From assembly GCF_958439165.1 (NCBI RefSeq), contig NZ_OY288129.1, positions 62,001-126,000 of the forward strand: a stretch of 64,000 nucleotides of DNA, in the 5' to 3' direction. How positions within the stretch are numbered: position 1 is the stretch's first letter; each line of letters begins with the position of its first letter. The DNA is from an uncultured Hydrogenophaga sp. Its GTDB lineage: Bacteria; Pseudomonadota; Gammaproteobacteria; Burkholderiales; Burkholderiaceae_C. This document shows, in pieces, positions 34,555-43,173 of this stretch. The position numbers and the translations under genes are program-made. The notes beneath the pieces were generated by a model, which was given only the letters and a program-made list of their open reading frames with translations, was not told the DNA's origin and ran no database searches.

Positions 34555-35169
34555 TCAGACCGGTCGGGTGTCGATGAAGCTCTGGCGCTGGTTGAGCTTC
34601 TCGGCCAGGCGGGACAGGTTGGGGTAGGGGTCGCGCCAGTTGATGACCGGGAACCGGAAATCCAGGTAGCCCAGTGCGCAGCCCACCGCCAGGTCCGACA
34701 GCGAAAGGTGGTTGCCGGAGCAGAACGGCTTCTCCCCCAGACCCTGGCTCATGGACTTCAGGCTGGCCTCGATCTTGGCAATCTGGCGGTCGATCCAGGC
34801 CTTGCTGCGCTGCTGATCGGTGCGGCCTGCCCAGGTGGCTTCCAGGCGGGCCAGCACGGCGGCATCCAGCACGCCGTCGGCCAGCGCCTCCCAGGTCTTG
34901 ACTTCGGCCCGTTCGCGGCCGCCGGCCGGAATGAGCTTGCCCACCGGGGAGAGGGTGTCGAGGTATTCGACGATGACCCGGGAATCGAACACGGCCTCGC
35001 CGCCCTCCATCACCAGGCAGGGCACCTTGCCCAGCGGGTTGGAGGCCATGATGGTGGTGTCTGCCGACCAGACGTCTTCCTGCACGAACTGGTAGTCGAG
35101 CTTCTTCTCGGCCATGACGACGCGGACCTTGCGCACGTAAGGGCTGGTGACGGCTCCGATGAGTTTCAT
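34555..35169 (-). CDS. Glutathione S-transferase family protein
   Basis: 204 aa. N-terminal thioredoxin-like domain (about 1-78): MKLIGAVTSPYVRKVRVVMA, NPLGKVPCLVMEGGEAVFDS with the cis-Pro and glutathione-binding SR. The C-terminal helical domain has FCSGNHLSLSDLAVGCALGYL. It looks like the stringent-starvation/YibF-like or general bacterial GST group. Detoxification is the generic role; the substrate is unknown. The start is clear at ATG 35169. It is divergent from purB. Confidence 0.9.
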   Translation of the reverse strand: MKLIGAVTSPYVRKVRVVMAEKKLDYQFVQEDVWSADTTIMASNPLGKVPCLVMEGGEAVFDSRVIVEYLDTLSPVGKLIPAGGRERAEVKTWEALADGVLDAAVLARLEATWAGRTDQQRSKAWIDRQIAKIEASLKSMSQGLGEKPFCSGNHLSLSDLAVGCALGYLDFRFPVINWRDPYPNLSRLAEKLNQRQSFIDTRPV

Positions 35170-35257
35170 GTTGGACGGTGGAGAGTATTGATACGACGAT
35201 CGATTCTAGCGACGCCCCCCTCGACGGCGCTGACGAATGGCCTCCTACAATCCCGGG

Positions 35258-36682
35258 ATGCGACCGACCCCAGCCTCCCCCGCCTCCGCCGCCGGCTCAC
35301 CGGCCAGCCTGTCCCCCATTTCGGCCCTGTCCCCGCTGGACGGGCGCTACGCCGGCCGCCTCGGCAGCCTGCGTCCGCTCATGAGCGAACTGGGCTACAT
35401 GCACCGTCGCGTGCAGGTGGAAATCGCCTGGTTCATCGCGTTGTCGGATGCCGGCTTTGAAGAATTCAAGCCGCTGTCGCCAGGCGCCCGCACCTACCTG
35501 CTCGGACTGGTGAAGAACTTCAGCGAGGAAGACGGGGAAGCCATCAAGGCGATCGAGAAGACCACCAACCACGACGTGAAGGCGGTCGAGTACTGGATCA
35601 AGTCGAAATTCGAAGCGCGGCCGGAGCTCGAGCGGGCAGCCGAGTTCGTGCACTTCGCCTGCACCAGCGAGGACATCAACAACACCAGCCATGCCCTGCA
35701 GCTGAAGGGCGCCCGGGAGCAGGTGCTGCTGCCCAGCCTCGATGCCGTCATCGACAAGCTGCGGCAGATGGCCCATGCGTTTGCCGACGTCCCCATGCTC
35801 AGCCGCACCCATGGCCAGACCGCCAGCCCCACCACCGTGGGCAAGGAGATGGCCAACGTGGTGGTCCGTCTGCAGACCGCCCGCGAGCGCATCGCCGCGG
35901 TGCGCCTGATGGGCAAGATGAACGGCGCGGTGGGCAACTACAACGCCCACCTGAGTGCCTGGCCCGAGTTCGACTGGGAAGCCTTCAGCCGCCACGTGGT
36001 GGAGACACCCGAGCCCCTGGGCCTGGGCCTGACCTTCCAGCCCTACAGCATCCAGATCGAACCGCACGACTACATGGCCGAGCTGTTCGATGCGGTGGCC
36101 CGCACCAACACCATCCTGATCGACCTCTCGCGCGACATCTGGGGCTATGTGAGCCTGGGCTACTTCAAGCAGAAGCTCAAGCCGGGCGAGATCGGTTCGT
36201 CGACCATGCCGCACAAGGTCAACCCGATCGACTTCGAGAACGCCGAAGGCAACCTCGGTCTGGCCAACGCGCTGCTGCGCCATCTCTCCGAGAAGCTGCC
36301 CATCAGCCGCTGGCAACGCGACCTGACCGACTCCACCGTGCTGCGCAACATGGGCGTGGCCCTGGGCTACGCGGTGCTGGCGTACCACGCACTGGGCGTC
36401 GGTCTGAACAAGCTGGAGCTGAACCAGGAAGCCCTGAGCGAAGACCTCGACGCCTCCTGGGAAGTGCTGGCCGAGCCGATCCAGACCGTCATGCGCCGCT
36501 ATGGCGTCCAGGGCGCCTACGAAAAGCTCAAGGAAGTCACGCGTGGCAAGACGGTCACGGCCGAAGCGCTGCACGGCCTGATCCGCAGCCTGGACATTCC
36601 CCAGGCCGAGAAGGACCGGCTGCTGGCCATGACGCCAGGCAGCTACGTGGGCAAGGCGGCCGAACTGGCACGCCGCGTCTGA
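35258..36682 (+). CDS. purB: Adenylosuccinate lyase
   Basis: 474 aa; purine pathway, splits SAICAR and adenylosuccinate with release of fumarate. Key parts: SALSPLDGRYAGRLGSL at the N-terminus, ACTSEDINNTSHAL, LSRTHGQTASPTTVGKEMANV with catalytic His, and the flexible signature loop GSSTMPHKVNPIDFENAEGN. ATG 35258 is chosen; ATG 35237 is possible. A TACAAT box at 35246-35251 sits 6 bp before 35258, so either this is a -10 element giving a nearly leaderless mRNA, or the upstream start is real. The length is as in other Burkholderiales. Confidence 0.94.
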   Translation: MRPTPASPASAAGSPASLSPISALSPLDGRYAGRLGSLRPLMSELGYMHRRVQVEIAWFIALSDAGFEEFKPLSPGARTYLLGLVKNFSEEDGEAIKAIEKTTNHDVKAVEYWIKSKFEARPELERAAEFVHFACTSEDINNTSHALQLKGAREQVLLPSLDAVIDKLRQMAHAFADVPMLSRTHGQTASPTTVGKEMANVVVRLQTARERIAAVRLMGKMNGAVGNYNAHLSAWPEFDWEAFSRHVVETPEPLGLGLTFQPYSIQIEPHDYMAELFDAVARTNTILIDLSRDIWGYVSLGYFKQKLKPGEIGSSTMPHKVNPIDFENAEGNLGLANALLRHLSEKLPISRWQRDLTDSTVLRNMGVALGYAVLAYHALGVGLNKLELNQEALSEDLDASWEVLAEPIQTVMRRYGVQGAYEKLKEVTRGKTVTAEALHGLIRSLDIPQAEKDRLLAMTPGSYVGKAAELARRV

Positions 36683-36706
36683 TCACCCGCAGCGGTCAGC
36701 GGCGCT

Positions 36707-37114
36707 TCAGTTGCCCCGTGCCCGCTCGGCATAACGGTTGAAACGCCAGGCGTCGCCTTCCAGGGTGATGCGCCGCCAGCTGGCGCGCTTCTCGCCCGGC
36801 GTCATCGCCGGCCAGCGCTGCACCTCGTCGAAGTAGCGCCCGCAACCCTTGCAGACCGAATCACCCTGGCTGGTCGAGCAGATGGCGATGCAGGGGGTGT
36901 CCGGCGTGCTGGCATACCAGGTCAGCCAGGCCTCGTGGGCGGCCGCCGGCAGGGTGTCTTCATCGGCTTCCGTCTCGCGGAAGTACACCAGCAGCGCATA
37001 GACCTCGGCCAGCGCGCGCAGGGGGGCTGCCAGCGACACTCCGTCGGGAGAGGGTGAGCGCTCGCGCCAGTAATTGATCGCGGCCTCGATGTCGGAGATG
37101 TGGATGCCGGCCAT
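36707..37114 (-). CDS. DUF3717/DUF1289 domain protein
   Basis: 135 aa. The C-terminal DUF1289 block has four Cys: PCIAICSTSQGDSVCKGCGRYFDEV followed by WPAMTPGEKRASWRRITLEG, likely metal-binding. The N-terminal half (ISDIEAAINYWRERSPSPDG ... LAEVYALLVY) resembles DUF3717. The function is unknown. ATG 37114 is preferred because MAGIHISDIEAAINYW matches family starts; the frame stays open further upstream without a better start. It converges on purB and is divergent from terC. Confidence 0.85.
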   Translation of the reverse strand: MAGIHISDIEAAINYWRERSPSPDGVSLAAPLRALAEVYALLVYFRETEADEDTLPAAAHEAWLTWYASTPDTPCIAICSTSQGDSVCKGCGRYFDEVQRWPAMTPGEKRASWRRITLEGDAWRFNRYAERARGN

Positions 37115-37220
37115 GGGGGGTGTCGAAAAGGGAGGCTGATCATAGCCACCCTGCCATGCCCGAGGTGACCGAGGGCCCAACCGCCTGCGGCAACTGCGTA
37201 CACCCGAAAAACCTGCGGCC

Positions 37221-37303
37221 GATAGAATCGTGGGCTTTGCCGAGGGAGGGGGAGCTCGCATCTGACGGGCAGGACCTTCGGCCATCACCACTGGAGAACC
37301 CGC
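37221..37303 (+). promoter_or_regulatory. terC leader, possible promoter and structured 5' UTR
   Basis: A TAGAAT -10-like box at 37224-37229 would start an mRNA with a roughly 65-nt leader. The leader has a purine-rich run with GGGGAGCTCG, reminiscent of the conserved start of the manganese-sensing yybP-ykoY element that often precedes terC-type genes. The space is short for a complete aptamer. CCACTGGAG supplies the ribosome binding site. Confidence 0.3.
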
Positions 37304-37999
37304 ATGGAATTCATGTCCGCCGCCTGGTGGTCAGCGCTGCTGGCCATCATCCTGATCGATCTCGTGCTCGCCGGCGACAACGCCATCGTGATCGCGCTGG
37401 CCGCCCGCAACCTGCCCAAGGAGCACCAGAAGAAAGCCATCATCTGGGGCACCGTGGGTGCCATCGTGGTCCGCTCGGCCATGACGCTGGCCGTGGTCTG
37501 GCTGCTCAAGATCCCGGGCCTGATGCTGGTCGGCGGCGCCGCCCTGATCTGGATCGCCTACAAGCTGGTGGCCGAGGACGACGGTGACGGCGAGGAACAC
37601 GGCACCGGTGCCACCACCTTCTGGGGTGCCATGAAGACCATCATCATTGCCGACGCCGTGATGGGCATCGACAACGTGCTGGGTGTGGCCGGTGCTGCTC
37701 AAGGTTCGTTCGACCTGGTCGTCATCGGCCTGCTGGTGAGCATCCCCATCGTGGTGTTCGGCAGCACCCTCGTGCTCAAGCTGGTCGAGCGGTTCCCCTC
37801 GATCATGTACATCGGTGCCGGTGTGCTGGCCTTCACCGCCGGCAAGATGATGGTCAACGAGAAGCTGCTCTCCGACTGGTTCAAGCCGGACGGTTCCGCC
37901 AACGCCCTGTACTGGGCCGTCGTGGCTGTGGTCATCGTCGGCGTGCTGGCTGCCGGCTGGCTGCACAACCGCCGCGCCGCCCAGCCCACCCAGGGCTGA
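37304..37999 (+). CDS. TerC/YjbE family integral membrane protein (probable Mn2+ exporter)
   Basis: 231 aa, about seven TM helices. LLAIILIDLVLAGDNAIVIA with the acidic DxxxAGDNA motif and the second-half counterpart IIIADAVMGIDNVLGVAGAA form the metal path of the TerC family. Members in proteobacteria and firmicutes export manganese or supply metals to exported enzymes. The soluble loop AEDDGDGEEHG is acidic. The next gene follows after 4 nt, so they are co-transcribed. Confidence 0.92.
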   Translation: MEFMSAAWWSALLAIILIDLVLAGDNAIVIALAARNLPKEHQKKAIIWGTVGAIVVRSAMTLAVVWLLKIPGLMLVGGAALIWIAYKLVAEDDGDGEEHGTGATTFWGAMKTIIIADAVMGIDNVLGVAGAAQGSFDLVVIGLLVSIPIVVFGSTLVLKLVERFPSIMYIGAGVLAFTAGKMMVNEKLLSDWFKPDGSANALYWAVVAVVIVGVLAAGWLHNRRAAQPTQG

Positions 38000-38003
38000 T
38001 GCC

Positions 38004-38363
38004 ATGGGTCGCCTGATCATTCGCTGGCTGCTGGCGGCCTGTGCGCTGCTGGCCGTGACCTACCTCTACAGCGGCGTGGAAGTGCGCAGCTTCGGGTCGG
38101 CCTTGCTGGCCGCCGCCGTGATCGGGCTGTTCAATGCCACGCTGCGACCGGTGCTGGTCATCCTGACCCTGCCGGTGACCGTGGTCACCCTGGGGCTGTT
38201 CCTGTTCGTCATCAACGCGCTGCTGTTCTGGGCAGCCGCCAGCGTGCTGGACGGTTTCTTCGTGGCCGGCTTCGGCGCAGCCCTGCTCGGCTCGCTGATC
38301 TATTCGGTCCTGATGCTCCTCATCGACCAGGCCATGCGCGGCCTGTTCGGACGCCGGGGTTGA
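38004..38363 (+). CDS. Small four-helix membrane protein, YvlD/'phage holin 4_2' family
   Basis: 119 aa, four hydrophobic helices. The family pattern FNATLRPVLVILTLPVTVVT, GLFLFVINALLFW and GSLIYSVLMLLIDQ is clear. Despite the Pfam name these are chromosomal proteins of unknown function, not phage lysis genes; nothing phage-like lies nearby. It follows terC by 4 nt and converges on the bepA-like gene. Confidence 0.88.
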   Translation: MGRLIIRWLLAACALLAVTYLYSGVEVRSFGSALLAAAVIGLFNATLRPVLVILTLPVTVVTLGLFLFVINALLFWAAASVLDGFFVAGFGAALLGSLIYSVLMLLIDQAMRGLFGRRG

Positions 38364-38376
38364 GCGCTGCGAGGAT

Positions 38377-39903
38377 TCAGTCCTCGCGCATCGACTCTTT
38401 CAGCAGCAGCTCGACGTCGCGGCGGCGGCTGTCCACGATGGCCAGCTCGATCGGATCGGCGTTGCGCTGGGCTGGCGGCAAAGCCTGTGCGGCCTTGAGC
38501 CGCTCCAGCGCCCCGCTGAAATCCCGCTGGGCCACACGGGCCTCGGCATCGGCCCGCACCGACCTCAACACCTGACCCTGCGCCTGGTGGGCGCGCGACA
38601 GCATCTGCCAGGCCTGGGCATCGCGGGGACGCGACACCACCCACTCCTGCAGCCGCCCCACGGCGCGGGCAGGTTCGCCGGTGACCAGCGCTGCCTGGGC
38701 CCCCAGCAGCACGCCGGTGCGCGAGCCACCCGACAACAGGGCATCGCGCAGCTCGGCCAGACGGGGCGTGTGGTTGGGCGAGAGCTGCCCCGGGGCCAGC
38801 AGGATCTCGAGCACCAGCGCGTCGGCCCAGGGTCGGCCATCAGCCGGTACCTGGCGGCGCAGCTGCTCGCCCAGTTCCAGGGCCCGGTCGCGCTGGCCCA
38901 GGCGCAGAGCAGACAGTGCCGCGGCATACCGCGCACCCACGCCGGCATCGGCTCCCTGGCCGGTCGCCAGCAGTGCCCGCCAGCGATCCGGACTCTTCTC
39001 CGACATCACCTTCGCACGCGCCGACACCTGGGCATGAAAGGCCGGCGTGGGGTGACCGGGTCGAGGGGCGGCGGACGCCAGCGGGCCGGCCGGCAGCCGC
39101 AGACGCATGTCGGCAATGCGCTCCCCGGTCAGCGGGTGACTGCGAAGGTAGGGAAAGGCACCGTCGTCATTGAGGCGCGAAGCCTGCTGCAGCTTGTCGA
39201 ACATGGTGACGAAGCCCTGGGCGTCGAAACCCGCCTCGGTGAGGACGCTGAAACCGATCCGGTCGGCCTCACGCTCCATGTCGCGCGAGAAGTTCAGGGC
39301 GTTCTGGGCTGCCACCGCCGAGCCGCCGATGATGGCGGCACCCGCTGCCTGCGGGTTCGAGCCGGCGGCCAGGGCCCCCAGGATCATGGCCCCGAGCATC
39401 CAGGGCGCCATGCGCTCGTCGTTTTCGATCAGCCGTGAGATGTGCCGCTGCGACACATGGCTGAGCTCGTGCGCCAGCACCGAAGCCACCTCTTCCGGCC
39501 GCTCGGTCAGCGCCAGCAGCCCCAGGTTCACGCCCAGGTATCCACCCGGCAGTGCAAAAGCGTTGACCGTGCGCTCCCGGGACACGACCAGCTCCCATGC
39601 CAGCCGCTCGGACTGCTCGGGCGTGATCTCGCCCCGCTGCCGGGCAGCCGCCATGAGCGGACGCCACAGGGCCTCGAGGTAATCGCCGATGACCGGATCG
39701 TCCAGGTAGTCGGGGTCGCGGTAGATGCGGGTGACGATGCGGTCACCCAGGCGCCGCTCGGCGGCCAGCGACATGCCGGAACCCTCTCCCAGGCTGGGCA
39801 GCGCCTGGGCCCGAGGGCCATCGCGCACGACCTGGGCCGACATCGGGAAAGCGGTGCACAGGGCCAGGACCAGACCTAGGGAAGCCAGCGGACGGATCTT
39901 CAT
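38377..39903 (-). CDS. M48 family periplasmic metalloprotease with TPR tail (BepA/YfgC-like)
   Basis: 508 aa with a signal peptide (LASLGLVLALCTAFPMSA). M48 peptidase domain: zinc motif HELSH at 145-149 (VLAHELSHVSQRH) and third ligand Glu in DMEREADRIGF. The C-terminal half (about 300-508) is helical and TPR-like (ARYAALSALRLGQRDRALEL, WQMLSRAHQAQGQVL). BepA degrades or assists LptD and the BAM complex in outer-membrane quality control; this layout matches. It is divergent from moaC. Confidence 0.9.
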   Translation of the reverse strand: MKIRPLASLGLVLALCTAFPMSAQVVRDGPRAQALPSLGEGSGMSLAAERRLGDRIVTRIYRDPDYLDDPVIGDYLEALWRPLMAAARQRGEITPEQSERLAWELVVSRERTVNAFALPGGYLGVNLGLLALTERPEEVASVLAHELSHVSQRHISRLIENDERMAPWMLGAMILGALAAGSNPQAAGAAIIGGSAVAAQNALNFSRDMEREADRIGFSVLTEAGFDAQGFVTMFDKLQQASRLNDDGAFPYLRSHPLTGERIADMRLRLPAGPLASAAPRPGHPTPAFHAQVSARAKVMSEKSPDRWRALLATGQGADAGVGARYAAALSALRLGQRDRALELGEQLRRQVPADGRPWADALVLEILLAPGQLSPNHTPRLAELRDALLSGGSRTGVLLGAQAALVTGEPARAVGRLQEWVVSRPRDAQAWQMLSRAHQAQGQVLRSVRADAEARVAQRDFSGALERLKAAQALPPAQRNADPIELAIVDSRRRDVELLLKESMRED

Positions 39904-39961
39904 CCCCGTATGATGCCGCCTCCGATGACCGGTTCAACGAACCCCGCGTAAAAGCCGCCCC

Positions 39962-40459
39962 ATGTCTGTCACAGATTCTTCATCTCAACCCCTGACCCAC
40001 TTCGATGCGCAGGGCCAGGCCCACATGGTCGACGTGGCCGCCAAGGCCAGCACCCACCGGGTGGCCGTGGCCCAGGGCCGCATCGGCATGCTGCCCGCCA
40101 CCCTGGCGCTGATCGAGGGCGGCACCGCCAAGAAGGGCGACGTGCTGGGCGTGGCCCGCCTGGCCGGCATCATGGCCGCCAAGAAGACCAGCGAACTCAT
40201 CCCCCTGTGCCACCCGATCGCGCTGACCCGGGTGGCCGTGGACTTCGAGGTCCAGCCCGACAGCAGCAGCGTGCTGTGCACCGCGCGCGCCGAATGCACC
40301 GGCCAGACCGGCGTGGAGATGGAAGCCCTGACCGCCGCCAGCGTGGCCCTGCTGACCATCTACGACATGTGCAAGGCGGTGGACCGCGGCATGACCATTG
40401 ACGGCGTGCGCCTGATGGAAAAGCTGGGCGGCAAGAGCGGCCACTTCGTGGCCGACTGA
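39962..40459 (+). CDS. moaC: Cyclic pyranopterin monophosphate synthase
   Basis: 165 aa; converts the MoaA product to cPMP in molybdenum cofactor synthesis. Signatures: MVDVAAKASTHRVAVAQGRI, KKGDVLGVARLAGIMAAKKT, ELIPLCHPIALTRV, TGVEMEALTAASVALLTIYDM and the terminal KSGHF. Length and motifs are complete. It stands alone here; no other moa gene is in the window. Confidence 0.95.
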   Translation: MSVTDSSSQPLTHFDAQGQAHMVDVAAKASTHRVAVAQGRIGMLPATLALIEGGTAKKGDVLGVARLAGIMAAKKTSELIPLCHPIALTRVAVDFEVQPDSSSVLCTARAECTGQTGVEMEALTAASVALLTIYDMCKAVDRGMTIDGVRLMEKLGGKSGHFVAD

Positions 40460-40487
40460 AGCGGCCACAACCCGCCGCACAGACCGG

Positions 40488-41249
40488 TCAGTACGGATCG
40501 ACCGGCAGGTATTCCAGCGGCATGCCCGTTGCCGGGTCGATGAGCGCCGTCCAGAACAGGTTGCGCCCCGCCACCGGCAGGTACAGCAGCCCGTCCACCG
40601 GACGACCCAGCTTCTGCGCCATGGCCTCGGCTGCCGGACGGGCATCGGGCTTGCGCTGCAGCAGCTCGGACAAGGGCTTCGCCTCGGCCTTCACGGCGGC
40701 GACGGCATCGGCGTAGGGCATCCAGAAGTCGGGGCGGGCGCCGAGGTTCACGCCGGACAGTGCCGCAAAGGTGGCATCGGCACGCTCTTCTGCGGACCGG
40801 AAGGGGCGGACGGCCACCAGCTGCGGCCGGCCCAATGGCAGATCCCGCCACTGCTCGGGAGCTTGAGCCAGCAGACCAGGATCGACATCGACTGCGTGAA
40901 CAACCCTGAATCTGTCGATCTCGAAAGCCATGTAAACCGGCCGGGCCTGAGCCAAAGTCCACAGTCCATAGCCCAGCGCCAACAGCTGGATGAGACCGAT
41001 CAACGCCACATCGGTCCTGAGCTCACGCCGAGACTTGCTCTGGTTGGCCACCACCAGCGTGGCACACGGCCCAAGCACCACATCGACAGCCACGATGATC
41101 AGGAACAGCTTGAAACCGCCGGAGAGCTCACGAAATGGGGAGGGGAACCACACCAGGAAGACCAGCGCAGCCACGGCAGCGGCCAGAAGCAGGCTGATCA
41201 AAAGGTGTGTTCCGGACCAGCGAAGACGGAAGATGTTTGATGGGCTCAT
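40488..41249 (-). CDS. TfpX/TfpZ family type IV pilin accessory protein
   Basis: 253 aa. The N-terminal half has three to four TM helices (HLLISLLLAAAVAALVFLVW, LFLIIVAVDVVLGPCATLVV, GLIQLLALGYGLWTLAQ). The soluble C-terminal part has DRFRVVHAVDVDP and ends PATGMPLEYLPVDPY. TfpX/TfpZ proteins are specific helpers for particular pilins in Pseudomonas, Acinetobacter and beta-proteobacteria. It lies 19 nt after the PglL-type ligase and belongs to the pilin cluster. Confidence 0.9.
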   Translation of the reverse strand: MSPSNIFRLRWSGTHLLISLLLAAAVAALVFLVWFPSPFRELSGGFKLFLIIVAVDVVLGPCATLVVANQSKSRRELRTDVALIGLIQLLALGYGLWTLAQARPVYMAFEIDRFRVVHAVDVDPGLLAQAPEQWRDLPLGRPQLVAVRPFRSAEERADATFAALSGVNLGARPDFWMPYADAVAAVKAEAKPLSELLQRKPDARPAAEAMAQKLGRPVDGLLYLPVAGRNLFWTALIDPATGMPLEYLPVDPY

Positions 41250-41268
41250 GTCGGCCAGGGAATCAATT

Positions 41269-43116
41269 TCAGTTCAGAGTTGAAGACGATCCGGAAACAG
41301 ATTCTTGTGACGGGATGCCATCCAGCCTCGGCTGAACGAACTCTGGCGTGAATTGCACGCTGCTTCGTTTACCTTGGTAGCCAGGCCAGTCGATGGATTG
41401 CAGTCGAGGCAAGCGGGCCTGATCATTTTTCCAGATGTACTGCATCAACTTCACATTGTCTTCGGTCAGGATGGCATTGAGACGCATCATCCAGTCTCGT
41501 GCACGCTCATTCTGACCCAGTTGCGCGTTGGCCTTGGCGGCAATGTGGTACCCCGCTGGTGACGCAACGGCAGCAGCCACACGGTTGACCCAATCCAGCT
41601 TCTCTTCAGTCAGAGTTTCGTCGAAGCGAAGACGGTACAGGGCGAGTTCATCGTGGATCTGGTTGAGAACCAGGGGCGACTTCACGGGCGTCCCAGGGGG
41701 TGAGCCGACGCGGGCATTCTCGTAACGCCACTCGGTGTATCGCTCCTGATACGGGAAATAGTCAACACTCACCAGCGCCGCGGCCATAAGTCCGCCGAAA
41801 CCAGCGACGACCCATGAGTAAGTTGGCCATTCCGACGTGCGTTTCGAAACCGAGTGATGAAGCCACCCGGCACATATGCCAGCGGGCACCAGGAAGTACA
41901 GGAAGTGGTGCGGCAATTCCAACATGGCGTGGATTGCGAAGGAGCCCAACAGGGCCAGAGGAAACACCAGATCACGCCTTTGATAGACCGCCCGAACACA
42001 CCGGCAGACCCAGACCGTCGACAGCAGGATCAACAGCGTGGCCAAAGGTAGTCCCACCCAGAGCACGAGGTCGAGAATCGCGTTGTGGGAATGGGCGAAG
42101 CGTTGCCCTATGAACATCTCCGGACGTTCTGCAGCGACTGACGTGTACGCATATCCGAGATCACCTACTCCATAACCCCACCAAGGCTCATGACGAACCG
42201 CTGCCCAATAGGCTTTCCATGCATCAAGCCGGGCGCCATCAATGGCGGAAAGCCTCGCCTCGGCTTCGGTGGGCACGTTCAGCCAATCGGCTACCTTCTT
42301 GAATTGAAGTGCCCACAAGAATTGGAACGAACATGTGAACCACCAGATGCCGAGCCAGAATCTGGACGACATCTGACGCCAGAAAGCGACGGTCAACAAA
42401 ACAGTGACAAACAGCAGTTCGAGCAGTCCGGCGCGTGACTGTGTGAGCCCCAAACCCATGCCGACCAGCAGGAAAGCCGCAAGGAACAGCTCCCGGCCCA
42501 CATGTCCGCGCCAATGCAGCCAGGTCAATCCAATCAAGCCCCAGACTTGGATCGTTGCCAGCTGATTGGGCTGGAGGATCATTCCGGAAGGCCGTTGGGC
42601 TGAGTTGATCTGTGTGACGAGCAGCAGAGTGATCGAATCAAGATCTAGGGAGTACCACTGGTACCACTGGATGATTTGAATGGGCACATTGAGCAAGGCT
42701 CCCAGTACCAATCCGCCGGCCAGGATTCGGAACAAGCGCTCTCCTGCAGCAGCGCCTGCGTGACCCCAGGCCATCGCGACAGCCACCGCAGCGATGTAAA
42801 GACTCGAAATCAGCGCTTGCCCGGAGAGGGGAATCACACCTGCAATCCACTGAACCCAAGGCACAAACGCGAGGAGCGCAAGACCCAGAGTCGCCGGCGT
42901 GGCAGGAAGGCGCCAGCGTCCCTGCCATGCTGCCATCAACAAACCAAGGGACAGCACCAGCCCCATCATCAGTTCATGGTGGAAAGCGCTCCAGGGTAGC
43001 TGGTGGTTGGGTACCAACCAGACCAACGCCACGACCATCATGGCGAGAACATCTTCGACGGCTATCACTCCATGGCGAACGGCCGGGGAAAGTGTGGTCA
43101 AGGCAACTCCAGACAA
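41269..43116 (-). CDS. PglL/TfpO-family O-oligosaccharyltransferase (Wzy-like), probable pilin glycosylation
   Basis: 615 aa in the longest frame (TTG 43116); GTG 43068 gives a more natural N-terminus just before TM1, and ATG 43041 is possible. About 12 TM helices. The Wzy_C region has QSRAGLLELLFVTVLL, then periplasmic loop GQRFAHSHNAILDLVLWVGL with the catalytic-type His. The soluble C-terminal part (about 470-600) is helical. It transfers a lipid-linked glycan to Ser/Thr of periplasmic proteins, here most likely the upstream pilins. A terminator-like hairpin lies directly before the start. Confidence 0.88.
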   Translation of the reverse strand: MSGVALTTLSPAVRHGVIAVEDVLAMMVVALVWLVPNHQLPWSAFHHELMMGLVLSLGLLMAAWQGRWRLPATPATLGLALLAFVPWVQWIAGVIPLSGQALISSLYIAAVAVAMAWGHAGAAAGERLFRILAGGLVLGALLNVPIQIIQWYQWYSLDLDSITLLLVTQINSAQRPSGMILQPNQLATIQVWGLIGLTWLHWRGHVGRELFLAAFLLVGMGLGLTQSRAGLLELLFVTVLLTVAFWRQMSSRFWLGIWWFTCSFQFLWALQFKKVADWLNVPTEAEARLSAIDGARLDAWKAYWAAVRHEPWWGYGVGDLGYAYTSVAAERPEMFIGQRFAHSHNAILDLVLWVGLPLATLLILLSTVWVCRCVRAVYQRRDLVFPLALLGSFAIHAMLELPHHFLYFLVPAGICAGWLHHSVSKRTSEWPTYSWVVAGFGGLMAAALVSVDYFPYQERYTEWRYENARVGSPPGTPVKSPLVLNQIHDELALYRLRFDETLTEEKLDWVNRVAAAVASPAGYHIAAKANAQLGQNERARDWMMRLNAILTEDNVKLMQYIWKNDQARLPRLQSIDWPGYQGKRSSVQFTPEFVQPRLDGIPSQESVSGSSSTLN

Positions 43117-43119
43117 AGA

Positions 43120-43142
43120 AAAAGGCCGCTAAGCGGCCTTTT
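43120..43142. terminator. Bidirectional terminator hairpin between pilin 1 and pglL
   Basis: AAAAGGCCGC-TAA-GCGGCCTTTT: a perfect 10-bp stem with A-run and T-run on either side, so it can act on both strands. On the minus strand it follows the pilin stop by 31 nt and ends 3 nt before the longest possible pglL start. Partial read-through would set pglL/tfpX expression below pilin expression. Confidence 0.85.
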
Positions 43143-43173
43143 GGGTACCAAACGAGACCTACGGGTCTGGATG

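Noticed and set aside
38004..38363. Phage holin suggesting a prophage remnant
   Set aside because: The family name is misleading; it is a chromosomal YvlD-like protein with no phage genes nearby.
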